From Homalodisca vitripennis (lineage: Eukaryota; Arthropoda; Insecta; Hemiptera; Cicadellidae): a DNA stretch of 64,000 nt. The DNA is taken from assembly GCF_021130785.1 (NCBI RefSeq), contig NC_060213.1, positions 70,700,001 to 70,764,000 on the forward strand, given 5' to 3'. Of the stretch, positions 23,953 to 38,330 are shown in pieces. The translations under genes and the position numbers were made by a program. Numbering within the stretch: the stretch's first letter is position 1; each line of letters starts with the position of its first letter. The notes beneath the pieces are model-generated. The model was not told the DNA's origin. It was given only the letters and a program-made list of their open reading frames with translations, and made no database searches.

Positions 23953-26900
23953 CGAATAATAATTTTGAAAATAACACAGTAACAGTTTCAAAACCATTAG
24001 AACGTCTAACAAAACCAGAATTATTTCAGAAAACATATAACCAAATTGCCATTAGGCCCACTCACTTGGCATAGTGGGCAAGTCCAGAATGTCATTTATA
24101 TCCTCTACAACTAAATTGCACCCATGGATAATTTTCTTTTTGGATAATAAATCAAACTCAAACAAAACAAGCGAGTGGTCACAAATGAAACGAAAACTCC
24201 ACTGTATACATTTGTACTGGCTTAGGAGAGGCTATAATAGAATGTAGCTGAAAGTTTACATGGGAAGTTTAAGAGATAAAAAGCATTGCACTGTTAGGTT
24301 ACATATGGTGGAAAACTTTAAGAAAGAAATTAGAACCGCTTTCTAAATTCCTATAACATATTACGGTTCTGTGTGGACCAATGGGTACGGCAGCTTCCTT
24401 TGCGTTGTGGAAATTTAATAAAGTGGAATGTGTGTTACAGATTTGTCTGTTTTTCTGTAATTATGCACAAATGTATATTGATTATTTGTTAGAAACCCAC
24501 TTCTGTTATTTCAACTTTAATAGCAAGTAGAAACAGCAATTTATTTTGGATTACAATCGCAAGGGGAATGTCATAAACTAGCGTGGTTGTTAAGGTGTTA
24601 AGTAAGGTATGAACCTGCAGTATTGAATCTAGCAGTAATCATTTTTATATAACAGTAATTAAAAAATAAATATAACACGTTGCATAATTTCGTTACAAAA
24701 TACTGTCATGATCGTTCAGTACATTGGAAAAAGTCACAATAGGTCACTGTTTTTCTTTAATCTCATTAGGCGCCAGCAAAGAATAGACTGTCGAAATAAA
24801 GAGACAAATGGAAATAATGCGGTTAACGAGGCGTTGGTTAGTCAGCATCGTTGATAGCGTCGTTACCACTGTAATGAATCTATTGAATGGCTGCAATATA
24901 AATCGATCTGTTGTTAGTCCTTAATAGGAGCAATTATATAAGGAAATCTTTTCACTTTAAATAACGTATTATGAACAAAGAGTACGATTTTCCATACACG
25001 CATTTAAGGAATTTGAAATAAACAGAGATCTCATCGTTCTTCATGATTTATTTACGAGCTTCACAATTAAAGGTAACGTTTTGAGCTTGAAATAAATACT
25101 ACGGTTTTAAGCAAAAGTGTTAAATTGTTGTGCGCAAATACTATAATATCATTTGAAAAAAGGGTCTCGCCTTATTGAGATAATCTCTTTGGACACGTAT
25201 TCCGAAATATAAATTATATTGTAACACTTGATTCATTAGTGTGAAGTTGACTTTTATACTTTACATGACTCAAGATTTATAAATAATATATCTCATTTAT
25301 TAAAACCTTGAAATCAGATGTACGTATTTCGTCATCCATACAAGGTTAATAAAAAGTCTAAAGGCCCCCTGTTAATGTTGCTACTTCTCTCACAAGAACA
25401 ACTAATCCCTGCGCACTTTTATGTCACGTTATAAAGTATTGTCCAGCAGAAAACGATGACCAAATGAAAGTCTTAGAAATCAGAACTAACTACTTGATAT
25501 AAGTAGATTTTTACAACAGCTAATGATTTAGAATTTTAAGCAGCACTCAGTGATTTTTCATTTTAGCTTTTATGAGCGGTGATCGCAGAAAATACAATAT
25601 TACCTGATTATTCAGTTTTAACGGTGACTTTAATGGGTTAATGATAAGAAAACCACGATTAAATATCGTTTACAAGCTGTAACAGTTTCAGTTGCAAAAT
25701 GTTTTAATGTATATGCCTTGAAATTAACCATGGCTGCAAAGATGGTACAAAATAATAATGATAATGAATCTTAAATGTATTAAAAATAGTGTTATGGGGA
25801 TTTTTATATAAAACTTTACTGAAGAGAGTAGTTTTCATTTAAATATTCAAATTAACTTTAATGTGAAAATATTATACATATGGTTACTAGGTTTCTTAAT
25901 TAGATTTTAGAATAAATTTTCTCTAAACGAAGCTTGGTTGGTAGCACTGCTCTGGCTCACTTATTACGTTCAGCTGACTCTGAATACTAATGGTACCTTA
26001 GTCGCTTACAAAAGGGCATTTACATTCTCAATCTTATCTCGTAACACAGAACTTCCCTGTACATCATATTACAACCTCTTCCCACACATGCATTATAAAA
26101 TTATTTTGGTTTAATTGAATTGTATTTTTTACATATATCTTTATATATTGGATACGTATTATGCAAGTGATTGTCACTGTAACATATTCGAATATTTTGA
26201 TCATTTTCAGAATAAATAACATTCAGTTTTAAACAGCTATGTTTTGAGGTTCTGAGTTTGGAGATTGAAATGTTTTCTTCAGTACGGATGCAATACAGAA
26301 AACACTCAAAAAATATCCATAATGTTTAAATAAGTAGCTCCAATAGTTTTAATAGTACTTTAAATATTTATGGACAGAATTAGTCCGTAGTAATACTGTA
26401 TTAGTGGGCTACATGATGTACACATGATGTAGTATAATGGACTCCTATAATAATTTTTAGTTGGAAGAGGACATGTTTACCATAAGTGTTATTGAAATGT
26501 TCGGTACTAAAAAAGTTCAAAAGGTTCACAAAATTTCAACTGGCTGTTATTTCAGGATTAGCGTGTGAAGACCTGTTTTTAGTTTGGATCAGTTATATTA
26601 CACATGTATTGGGCCCTAATGAGGGTTTCTTTTTTTATATGATCGGAGTATAAAATTTTAATCTTGTAATCTTCTTCAGGTTCAAGTTATTCCCGGAGGA
26701 TTAGTATAGTTTCCAGTGTTACCCGGATCATGAAAATACAGTATATGTTTTAGTCTAAAAATTCTACTTAGTTAAAAATATCCTATTGTTAGCCATTTAA
26801 ATCCCAGATATATTCGGTGATGTAATAGTGTTTTCATTACAGTCCCGACCAATAAAATATATACATACATAGGTTTGGAACTAGTTCTTCGTTCAAAATT

Positions 26901-27499
26901 AGTCTTCATTAGCAAAATAAGCATGGGGTTAAATTTCAAATTTAAAAAACCTGCTTTGGTTACAAAGCGTCTAGTTTCGGTTGTTATAATTAATTCCATT
27001 TAAAGATATTTAGGGCACTAGCCGTTTTTTTCAGGAGGAATAATAAACACGTGTGTTGATATTACCTTCATAGGACAAGAGGTTGCTAAAAAATAAAAGT
27101 ATAATTTTTATACCTTATTGAAACCCCTTTGAATATGACTTTTTTAAATATTTTATTTATGTTATGAGTGCGAGAGATACGTGTACGTGTCCAATGTAGT
27201 TGTTGAAGGACATTGGGAAAGTAAAAACACTAAATATAGTTCTTATACTGGAAGCAACACAATTTAAACTACTGTGGATGTGTGATATTTAAGTTTCAGA
27301 TTTCCATGTAAGGCATGCGGAAAGTTTGTTTCAAATTTCATCTTTATAGGACGTTGGAATGTTGAAAACTAATAATTTAGTTCTTTAAAGCTTTGCATAC
27401 CTATTTCAACCCTTAAATGTCATTTATCTTAAAGGAAATTATTTTTGCTATGTATGTGATGTAGGTCATGTGTGAAAAATTTCATCTTTGTAGAATATT
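23953..27499. other. AT-rich non-coding DNA
   Basis: No supported gene, RNA or repeat. The LINE sequence does not visibly resume after the right CA tract. Confidence 0.45.
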
Positions 27500-27790
27500 T
27501 GTAGTTGATTATTGCTTGCTAATCCCTCTGGCACTAGACATAATTGTTCGATTAAGGATGCAAGACTTCAATCTCTTGCATTCTTAGTGTTATTCAAGCC
27601 CACGTACACAGAGATCCAGCAGCAACAAATCTCCACCCACATAAAACCTGCTCCTTTGTAACGCCCAACTATATCGCTCTTCACTTTGTAAGAGGCTGGG
27701 ATATATTGGATTTGATTTACGACCCGCAACCAGCGTACATGTGTAACCCTTTAGGTACCAATCGCCCTAAGCGAAGAGAAAACATGTAAT
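27500..27790. other. GC-richer island, possible dispersed repeat
   Basis: This segment is clearly GC-richer than its flanks. It contains an 8-bp-stem hairpin (atgcaaga/tcttgcat) near 27560-27580. All six frames are interrupted. On the minus strand ggtaccta and gcgggtcgtaaatc lie in roughly the order of tRNA-type promoter boxes, but neither fits well. A SINE or LINE untranslated fragment is the most likely origin, and it is not proven. Confidence 0.25.
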
Positions 27791-30700
27791 ATGGCACATA
27801 TTTGGAAATAAATAATCTATTGGCCTTCTATATATCTTATAAAGTGATAATGGTGGTATATATAATAAAAAGTTTAATATCAGAGTATCAAATAACTACG
27901 ATGTCACCTTAGACTGTATTACTCTACAGAATACGTGTGATGAACGTATATATTTAATAATAAATTTATTACTACGTACTATAACCTATATATTCCTGTA
28001 TTATATCAACTCCGGTGGATAGTGGCGCCTACTCTACACTCAAAGTTAATATCTGCAGCCCACGTGCTTGGTCTAATTTCCGAATACATGTTTACTAAAT
28101 GTGCTTATGCTAGATTATGCTGCAGTAAATTCACTCAATTATTAACTATAATCTATTTGTGATAAAAATATGACTTATGATGTATATTAATTATAACAAA
28201 TTTACGTTACTGCCTTATGATTTTTAAGTAGAATATATAAGTAATGTAAATCGCACAGCCGCATAAAAACAGGTAATAATTGCAATGCAGTGACTATATA
28301 GCTATTGTGGGCAGTAATTACCTAACAGGCAGAAATAAATTTAGTGCACTCATTACCTTGTGGGTCTATAGGATATTTCCTTTTAAGCTACTCCACTCCT
28401 GCCACTCAAACTCAGCTTCAAAATCGGTATCTATTCAATATTCGACTATCTCACTTTTGCTACATTTTATTTTCAGTATTTTAGGAGGTTTCCTTATAAA
28501 ATTACTACACAGAAGAGTAATATCTCTGATATAATATCTCTCCTTCAATACTCAACCCGATATTAACATTCTTCTCTCCCCCAACACGACCGACTCATAC
28601 AGCATCTATAAAATAAAAACTTTCCAACACGACTCTCCCCTTGTCTTTTTCACTTGGGTTCCATTTTCACAGTTTTCCGCCCAAATAGCTGGTGGCTTGA
28701 TCAGCTAGCTAGAGCCTTATCGCAGTCAAAGTCACTGCTGCTTCGTCGGGCCAATTGCTTATTACGTAGATTTTTACACGTTAACATTCTGTTCTTAGTC
28801 AAAAATATATACATACTATCTCAATGGTTAAAGCCATATTAAGATAGTTTCCAGCCGCAATCCATTACAAACAAAAGAATTTTTATAACGTGATACATTG
28901 CTGAATATTAACAGTTCTCTAGGCGTAATTTAGGAAAAACTAAATTAGTAATTAAATTACGTATTTTCTTTATAGGTTAATCAAAGTTATAGAGTTTCGA
29001 ATTTTTCGTTGGAGAATTTCTTAGAATGAAATAAGGCAGGTATTAAATTATCCTTTGAAATAATTTGAGCCAACAAACTTACACGGTCTCCAAACAGTTA
29101 GTTACGCACGAAGTTAGCACAAAGTTCTGTCCCAAATAAAAAATATCCTTTGCTTTTATGTGCTTGCTTAATATTTCTTTTACAAACAATATTAATTTTA
29201 TAGGATATCTACATTAGTTAAACGGTGTACCCCTGTGAGTTATACTTATGACATTATTTTCTGACATAATTAAACATTTTTATTGGCCCTAAAAATGGAT
29301 GTGTGCAAAATCCTGGTTAAAAAAAAATTAAAGTCTTTTAAATAATTTACCCGGTTAAAATAATATGGGAGGTCTTACAATTTCTAATTACTTTTTAAAT
29401 TGCTACATTTTAGGTATGTTAGGTATCGTGGGAAGGGTTGAATTACTTTGAATGTCCGATTCAGCCAAGTTTAATCTATCACTTAGTACAGTGCTTCAAA
29501 CTTGAAAATATTTAAGCCCGTTTGAAAAAAAAAAAAAAACAAATAATTGATATGGTGCAAATCTTTGCACCTGATGTTATAAACAGATTTTTCATCTGCA
29601 ATAACACTTGGTTTTTCAGCCCACCTTTTTGTCAATATAATGCCAAACTTTTGCTTTGTGTTTTTTCGTCGCCCACTTGTTGTTTTGATTATATAAGTCT
29701 GTGACAGTAGAAGGTTGAACAGGAGCTGAACATTAAATTCGTATCTATGGTATTTTAAAAAAAGTACGATTTGAAAATTTATTTCATAAAAAGAAGAAGT
29801 ATTTTAACTATTTAAAACTATTTTTTTCAAATCTAACTTACAACGAATAGTGACAGAAATAATTTTCAAGTTTATCATTAAAAAATTATAACAGTAATTT
29901 GATGGACTCACTGTGAGAACTGAAAAGATTTAGCAAAGTACGTATGTGTAGTAAATAGCTTTTTGCTAATAATCTGTGCCATTTATAATATTGTTATTTC
30001 AACTATAATATTTTTAACAGTAACGAAACAGTAATTTCATATTTTACACAATTTACAGGTATATTATTAATATTTAGTTCAAGCCAAAATATAAACAATA
30101 ATGGGGGGGCTAATATATTGATACTTACAAAAACAAGCTCATGATAATTCATCAGATTAATAGAGTTTTTTATAAATAAATTTGTATATATAATTTTTTA
30201 TTTAAATCCCTGATAAAACTTTATTCTCTTTTAAATATACAGTAATTTTCGTACAGGTTTCACCTAAAAACACTGCTGCAAATGTATCTAAATGTTATTA
30301 ATATTATAAAATACTTTAAGGTAAGTAAATACACGTTTGAACCAGAATTGGTACCCTAGTTTTAAAAGGTAATTTTTAAAATCTGCATAATAAGAAAATT
30401 GTTAAAGAAAACAGATACATTCAATGAAACTGGTTCTAGTTTGTTATACTAAAGTTTGAATTTATTTTCAATTCTATACAAAATTTTAGTTATTTAAACC
30501 GAGTGAGCAGCTACAGTTAAGTGGTTATCTCTTCTCGTGAGAAAATCTAGACATGTTGTGAAATCTTGACATAAGTTCTTTAACGTCTCACGATCTTCTT
30601 CTATAAACAAGAGGCATTTTCCTAATAATGAAACTTTGTAAATATAGTAAATCTATAAACGTCATTTGATGTAGATAGAAGTACATTTGATTTGTGGATT

Positions 30701-31934
30701 AATATAAATTTCATAGGCCAAAATAAATTTGCACTTACCTCCAAAATTGATTTTAATATATTTGTGCTAACCCGAATATAAAAAAAATAATCAGTTTTAA
30801 AGTTAACACTTATCTCTTGATGTGTTAAAAATAAAATGTATATGTTAGTTTGATCTCCAGATATCGTGTGGACACAGAGGATGAATACAGGTGGAAGTTA
30901 ATTTTCCCAGCCCGTCGATTTATAGGTTCCGTTATCATTCTATAAATTTAAAAGTTAAACTATATTTTAACCAATAAAACAGTTTACATGACATTGCTTC
31001 TAATTTCATGCATTAAAATATAATTTAAAGTATCCCTGCACGCGTATATGTAAGCTTAGAACTAGAATAAAAACAGACTATTCGTTAATTCCATTCCACA
31101 TGATTTGTATTGCTAATTATTAAATTAATTGAAAAATTGCGAGTAAAATGTTGGTATTATATATAAAGTTTTAGGAGTAAAATAAGGTTGTAAATTTTAA
31201 ATCTTTTTGGTGTATTTATTAAATGCCCGCCTTATAACAATACCGAGCCAAATGGAAATAATCTCAGCTTGCATTAACAAGATCCTACAGAGGTCATGAG
31301 CTCCGTTATTTAATGAAATGGATATTTTGAGTGATACCATGTACAGTTTTTAAATCTGATCTGCTGTTAAAATAGTTACAAGCAAACTGAAATAATAAAT
31401 ATTGCCTTAAATTAGAACGATACATATTAAATATATTTAATGACCCCACTAAAAAAATCAAATTAAAGAGCATAATCAAGGACCAGAAATTGTAGCTTAC
31501 ATTATTAGAATTAAAATAAACACGTATACGCTGCTAATCTAAAATAATTTACAGCTTAAATACTTTTGAAGATGCAGTAAGCTTTCAATAATGTTCCTTA
31601 TGTCACAGATTATGTAATTAAACACAGTGACGATAATGGGACACTACCGTACCTAGTCATTTATACATTTCTTCAAAATACAGAAAAAAGAAATCAAAAA
31701 ATTATCATAACCATCTTTGTAAAGTAAAGTTACCAAAACATGATCATCAAAAGGCTTCTTTATACCGCCCGCTGTATATTTTTATTTAATGTATCGTCTT
31801 TATGTTGAGGAATTTGCTATATTTATATATCTGTGTATAAAAATTTCACTCACTTACCACTCACTTAAATTTGATCTGTTTTAACAATGTGACATTTGAC
31901 ACACGTATGTATGTATTCTAACAGATTACCTGAA
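27791..31934. other. AT-rich non-coding DNA
   Basis: Nothing supported. Frames at 28280-28534 and 28654-28842 (+) are AT-rich, lack motifs and are most likely chance. An A tract lies at 29525-29539. Confidence 0.45.
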
Positions 31935-32970
31935 TCCAAAGTAAATTGGTCCTAAAGTAGATTATAATGACTGTAAATAGTAACCTTATGACAGAAGTAA
32001 TTTTTTATACCAACATATCTATATACTGTCTCGATTGGGACATTACCTCAAACCTTACTACAGCTCCTGAAATGCCGTACACCGGATGTAGGTTACAATA
32101 ACCAATTATGTAGACGCTTTATGAGCAAAGAAGACTTTTCTGGAAGAAGTACTTTTTTACGAACGTTTTATATATTTCTTATCCTGGACAACAACGCACA
32201 TAATACTCACTCAATGTCAGTAGATTCCAAATGACCGCAAGTCACTTTTAAGTAGTCAATTTATTGATGGTGACAGCAAGGCAAATACAAGTTCGATTGG
32301 GAAGTAGAATTTTTCAGCGTAAGTAGTAGCTTTTTTCCGAAAAATATTTTAAGACCAATTTACTTATTTTGTTAATCTTGGTAATGAGGGAAACACTTCC
32401 AAGGCAGACGACCGCAATAATTCAGACCAAAGGTAGATTTCTACGAATTGGAGTAGACGAAGTTGGACCGAAGGAGACAGTCCAGACTGGTGTATTATAT
32501 ATTAAGGTAAGTAACTATGTACACGTTAATACAGCCCCAGAATTATAAACATTTTGATCGAAGGAGACTCTTTAGACTAACGTATGTATATATTTTGTTC
32601 ATCAGGACAAAAATTTAAAAGGAAATACTGTAAAACAAATAGGTTTAGACCATAATTAAATAACCTGTGACCAAAGTAGAATTCTCAGATCTGCGTATTG
32701 TATATTTCTTAATCGGATATCAATCTAGATGAATTATATTTTAATGAAAGGAATTATTTACATTTTGATAGAGGTATAATTTTTACCAACGTGTGTATAA
32801 ATTTCGTAATCGGTACCACAACCCAAACACTGGTGTGTGAACGGAAAAAGCTAAAACCGGAAGTAGACTATAATGGCCGGATATAGTAGCTTTTTGACGT
32901 AGGAAGACTTTTAAACCAACGTATATACAACTTACTTGATAGGGGCAACAATATAAACGTTACAATAGTG
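31935..32970 (+). repeat. Ancient, heavily decayed tandem array of about 100-bp units
   Basis: A recurring motif close to accaacgtatgtatatattt followed by ttaatcgg and gacaacaatataaac appears at about 32013, 32160, 32355, 32487, 32578, 32690, 32790 and 32914. Two distant units align along their length: 31955-32050 (aagtagattataatg, atagtaac, tgacagaag, accaacata) and 32862-32960 (aagtagactataatg, atagtagc, tgacgtagg, accaacgta). Spacing varies from about 90 to 190 bp through indels. No frame is conserved across units, so it reads as a decayed minisatellite or an eroded nest of one short repeat. Confidence 0.6.
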
Positions 32971-34767
32971 TGTAAAATATTTACTCGATCCAGAAATGCT
33001 TCTTCTCACGCTAAATCTTAAAAAAAAATATTTGTAGTTTTGTTTAGTTCCTGCATCGCTTGACAATTAAAACTGACAAAAAGCGTTCGATAAATACGTG
33101 TATTCATTCCTGCACTAAGATTAATATTACTGGACTTGGCCTAAAATATGAAAAGTGTTATTTATATTTTTTGAGATATTCATTCTAATGTTATGAAAGT
33201 TTCTATTAAAATTCGTTTAGTTTATTTGTACCCATAAGTATTTATTCACTGCAGGACCTCAACACTTTTAACTTACAGTCCAATTATTCTGAATGTTATC
33301 ACAAGACATAAAAAACTCACTGTGACCAATACCTATTTACAAGGAGTGTTAATTAAGAAAATTGAGAAGTGAGTGACTATGATATACATATGATATGATA
33401 TGTTACTCAATAGGTAACACGTTAAAAATCCGTGGAAAATTGATACAAAGATAGCGTTTAGTCGTTAATTCGTAATATCATTGAGTAATTAAAATTAAAA
33501 TAGTGAACTATGATATTTTACTACTTTAATTAAATGGTGCCTGTACGTTGTTAATAATTGAACAACTTCACATTTAGCGCAATAAACCGACACTTCGGAG
33601 TATCGAGGAACTAAGTAACACCCTAGGATTCGAGAGCAAATTTACCCTTTACCTAACGAACGCAACCTGGTCTTTCTTGACAATAATTAATAAACCAAAT
33701 TTAATATAATAAATGTATCAATTGCCATCCATGTAAGTTTTGTTCAACATGGAATTGAGACAGTTTTTGACAGATTGTTTATATCTTGATGCACTTCAAT
33801 TAAACCATCAGAACATTCTTAATGATCTGAATACAGTTATCTGATACTGATTAAAAATGTATTTACGTGTCTAACGTTTCAGATCTACGCGTGTCAATAT
33901 AAGGAAAACATTATATAACAAAACTATAATTTCATATTTATATCCCATTCCATACCCCCCCTTCCAATTCTATCTTAAACAAAACCAGTATGGCTGGCTA
34001 TTCATTCCTTTTTCTGAGGAAATGCGTCTATTAATTTGATAAATTTCCATATTGTGCGCTTATAGAAAGATAAAATGCAGGATTATAACGAATCTTATCC
34101 AGTTATCTTCAAAGAACAATTTCATTAGTTGTAAGGCGTTAGAGGCAAAATAGCTAATTACCATTGTGACGTTTTTTGATTTTATCCAAACTGACCATTA
34201 AATTCTCTATTTGGAACAAAAAATTTAGAGCTATACATATTGAGAGTTACGTGCCATTGATATTCAAAATAAATGAAGAGAAATTGTTTTACTGGTTTTA
34301 AGGAAAAACTGTATTCCCAGAATCATAAACCATCTATGCGTTCCAATGAGTTATTTGTTCCAAAATTTTAAACCATATTATAATAAACTCTAAGCACAGA
34401 AATTACAATATCTTCTTATCAGGTTTTATTTTCCAAATAATATTAGGAAGAGAAACCCAAACTCATAGTAGTGTTATCTTTAAATAGTGGCCTATTTGGG
34501 CAAGCAGTTATGTTATGATGCGCTGTATTTGTTATTTTTTTAAATTTTTAACGGTTAAAATAAACAAAAAAATGTATTGATTAGTGGTTAAAATGAACAC
34601 AGTTATTTAAACTGTTAATAGTTCACCTATGGAACACATAATTTTATTCCTCTAGGAAATACTGTATGTAGAATTTAAGATAACGCAGAATATAGACAAA
34701 TCGGCAGAACGACCAGCCAAACATATTGGCCGTTTTTATGTGGTTTTAAAAACAAATGTAAGTATTT
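32971..34767. other. AT-rich non-coding DNA
   Basis: No supported feature. A short direct repeat of atatgatatg occurs near 33385-33400. Confidence 0.45.
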
Positions 34768-34915
34768 CATTGTTTTAAAATATACTTATAAACGTTATTT
34801 GTGGTTTAAGTTAAGCTCTAGTGTCCAACCTTAACGATATCCATCTTAAAATAAACTGTCATACTGAATATTTCGTTCAGGCATCTCTGCTTTCAGCCGC
34901 TGTCACTTCCAGGTA
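34768..34915 (+). repeat. Diverged duplication, copy 1
   Basis: This copy begins cattgttttaaaatatactt and ends gccgctgtcacttccaggta. It shares acgttatttgtggttta, ccaaccttaac, aaactgtcat and gaatatttcgt with a second copy about 410 bp downstream. Some internal substitutions and indels separate them. No coding frame. Confidence 0.8.
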
Positions 34916-35173
34916 TTTCAAGGCGTTCCAAATGTTCCAATGAAAAAAGATTGAGCTAAATTTAAGTAATATTTTAATGAGCAGCATTAAAAACGACCAT
35001 ACTCTTTATTACGTTAAATATTATTTGGAGTTTAACCATTATTTTGAACTATTTGAAAACTATATTCAATAATTAAGGACTACAACAGACATTGCAATAT
35101 AATATAACTACAAGAGTAAGTATTAATACATTTTCTTATATTTCTAGCCCACATATGTATGTCATAAAAAATG

Positions 35174-35330
35174 TCATTATTTTAAAATATATGTAGGCCT
35201 ATATACGTTATTTGTGGTTTAATTAAACCCTTGCGTCCTAACCTTAACATTATCTGTATCTATATATAAACTGTCACACCGAATATTTCGTACAGGCAAA
35301 TCTGCTTTTAGCCGCTGTCACTTCCAGGTA
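35174..35330 (+). repeat. Diverged duplication, copy 2
   Basis: Direct partner of 34768-34915, in the same orientation and 157 versus 148 bp long. The 3' edges are identical over gccgctgtcacttccaggta, which suggests a defined repeat end there. The intervening 258 bp is not duplicated. Confidence 0.8.
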
Positions 35331-38277
35331 GGTGAACACAAGTTTGCCGAGAACTAATTTCCTGTACTCAAAGTGTTTGCCAAATTGCGTTATGTCTCAC
35401 CGTCGCGTCGTCACGTCAAAGTCAGGCTAAGTTGTCTGTTAGACACACATTACGGAAGTTTAAATAATACATTGTGTACAACCGAGTATAATTTTAATAA
35501 TAATTATTCCGGCTTACCATTTTGCGTTACGGTATAGTAATCTAAATTTTCAGTAAAAGAGTTTTAACATGAAACTAATATGTGTCTAATTATTTTATAG
35601 CACACCAGGTTTACACATAAAGCTTATTTCATACAGATTGAATACAAATTATAACTTCAATTTAAACTGTAAAATTAAAAAATCTTATTAAAAGTACCTC
35701 AACCATATTAATTATGGAGGGTTATTATTACTCTAGATGCCTTTAGCGCATATACATGCAGAACTGTTTTTAATAAGATATTCACGAAATGTTTCCTATA
35801 GTAGGAAACACAAATCCTTCCATCGTAAAAGATAAATTTCAAAAACAAATAATGATAAAAGCTTTAAATACGATAAAGATTACAAAAAAGTATATTCCAG
35901 TAATCAGGAAACATTTGCTAAATACTATTTCATGATAAATACTGAAAGTTCTGAAGAAATATGACCATTATTTGTGTGTATTCCCTCAGCCTGAAATTTG
36001 TTTAAATAATACAAAGAAAAATAAATGTTAATATTATTACAAAGCAATAACTAAAAGGGAGACAAAGAACGTGTTGGCTAACTTAAAAAAAATATTAATA
36101 GTACTATATATTTGCTAAGTAATATTTATTTACATAATGTTTAATTATTTGACATAATGTATGTATAGTTTTTCTCTCTATATACAGGAAATTTTCCCCT
36201 GTATAACATTTTATATTAATGTACGGATAAGGATAACTTCGGACATCTTGACAAAAAATATCATATAAATATATGCGCTAAAGATACATCTGTAAACCAA
36301 CTTGACATTTAAATATCGCTGTAGAGGCAAGGATATGACGGCAACAAGTATAACGTCACGACCCACTGGCTTTAGTGCAGCGTTCTCTTACATAATGTGG
36401 TCTCAGGTCTATCAGTTACGGAAAGCTTTAGAATTTTATGCACTTTCCGTTAAACTCATTATTTCTTATTTAATTTTTAAAGGGTCGTTTACTATTTAAC
36501 TATTGTATTTATAGTCGGAAATCTTTATAAAATAAAATTGGTTTAATTATTTTTATAGTGATTTGACGACATGCCATTTTTATTTAAGTACCAACTGGTT
36601 CTTAAGTCTATCCTCAAGATAGTTGGTCCTAGCTGGTCCCCTAGCTCGATTCTAACACTTGAGATTTTCATCTAAAAGAGTAGAGTGGAATATAAGGATT
36701 TTAAGGTTTTGAAACTACAATAATAGAGTAAATGGTCTTCAAAGTAATTAAAAATAGCTAAATAAAATAGCATAATAATAGTTGTAAACATACAAATATC
36801 CTGGTTACGTTTAAGTTATAGAGAAGAACGTAAGACTTTTCGACTCGATTAATATCTGGTACTATCGATTCTTATTATTGTCTCTAATAAAATAGGAGTA
36901 GTTTGTAGAAATTTTTCCTAGATCACGGATTAAATTTTGTTTGAAAAGTGATTTTAAAAATAGGAAAAAACGTATTAACACTTAAAAAATATATAACAGT
37001 AAACATAAACATGTACAAAATTGTAGATTTCTATGAAATTAATATTTTTGCATTACCTTTAGCCCCTTCCATTCCTTTATCTCATCGCTATCTTTCCTCG
37101 TTCTCTGCCCCAACCAATTTTAACTCGTTTTCCTATCATTTACTCTGTCTTTGTTTACCTTTTTTCAATGTTGTCTTAACTTCACCTGAAAAAGGTTTAA
37201 CTCATTTATCTTGGCTTTTTTCCTTCCCCTCTCTCTTTTATCACCATAAAATATTAGGTATATTACGAAAGATATTAAAAATATTTAATCATATTGACGT
37301 AAAACCAGCGTATTTAAAATATGTCACACTTAGAAGGTGGATAATATGCAGTCTGACTCAATACACTTATTTAACTTAATCGTATACTTTAATGAGTAAA
37401 AGATTACTTCTGAAAATTTGTCATTAAAATGTATTGAGTTTAAATTTATTTTTGTTCAACACAGAATGTAACACAAAGTACTCTATAAGGTTGGAGATGT
37501 AAATTTTAGTTTTTTAAATATTATTAATTTTTAACATTTATTTAAAGTTTCTATCAAATTAACTATAAACGAAAATTAATTAATTAGTTATAGTTAAATT
37601 TATTGTATAATTAAAAACGAGATTTTTAAATAGTTACATTACTCTAAATAAGTTTAGTAAAATTCAATAAAACCAAAGTTTTAAAAATGGCAGGAAGTCT
37701 AGTAACTGTATATGTGTGTTTTTAAGTTCACTGAATCCTTGACAGGCAGCTAGAGGAAAAGCATAAGTACAATGCGGATACTACCCTGAATAAGTATTAT
37801 TGTAATTACACTTTTAATGACAATTTACATTGCTCTCTACCGTCAACCAATTAGTTTACTGAAAGCACCAAGAACGTGACCTAACGATAATCTATTTACT
37901 ACCAAACAACACTTATAAATCAAAATTGTAAACCTTTAAGCTTGTGCTGCTCCATGTGTCACTCCGCCGAGGTCGCTTGCGAAATTTTAAGTCTTTCTAA
38001 AGTTTTGATCTACGTATGGTACTGATCATATTTGGTGCTCCAAATCCATAAGTACTACGGAAAAACATAAAATATTCAATGTCATGGCGATGAACACATT
38101 AATTTAGGATAATGAAAGTAGAAATGTACTTGAATCCCTGTAAATGGCAAGGTCAAGGAAAAGATAAACGAACTACCACGCCACACATCCACGCTAATGT
38201 AACGTCAAAACACATGCATTGTTAACCTTAGGTGTATGTAAATAACGAACGATAATTCTCCATACAACCTTTTTCAG
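35331..38277. other. AT-rich non-coding DNA
   Basis: A 143-codon frame at 36948-37379 (+) starts with GTG (first ATG at 37011). It is rich in Leu, Phe, Ser and Tyr from pyrimidine-rich DNA and has no recognisable motif, so I regard it as probably chance. Otherwise nothing is supported. Confidence 0.35.
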
Positions 38278-38330
38278 CCAACATGATGGCTTGGCTCAGT
38301 GCCTGGGCAAACGTAGAAATCCAAAAATAA
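38278..38330 (+). CDS. Weak candidate terminal exon
   Basis: A good 3' splice-site context (cctttttcag at 38268-38277) precedes a short GC-richer stretch. It reads NMMAWLSAWANVEIQK before TAA at 38328-38330. It is only 53 bp, with no upstream exon found and no recognised product. It may be a chance ATG-containing patch. Confidence 0.18.

Noticed and set aside
28280..28842. Two plus-strand frames of 84 and 62 codons
   Set aside because: Composition matches translated AT-rich DNA, with no domains or splice context.
32485..32520. Donor-like ttaag|gtaagtaac as an exon end
   Set aside because: It lies inside the decayed tandem array and no open exon precedes it.
36948..37379. 143-codon plus-strand frame as a protein gene
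   Set aside because: It starts at GTG, is Leu/Phe/Ser-rich from pyrimidine-rich DNA, shows no motif and has no supporting splice sites. The length alone is not persuasive.
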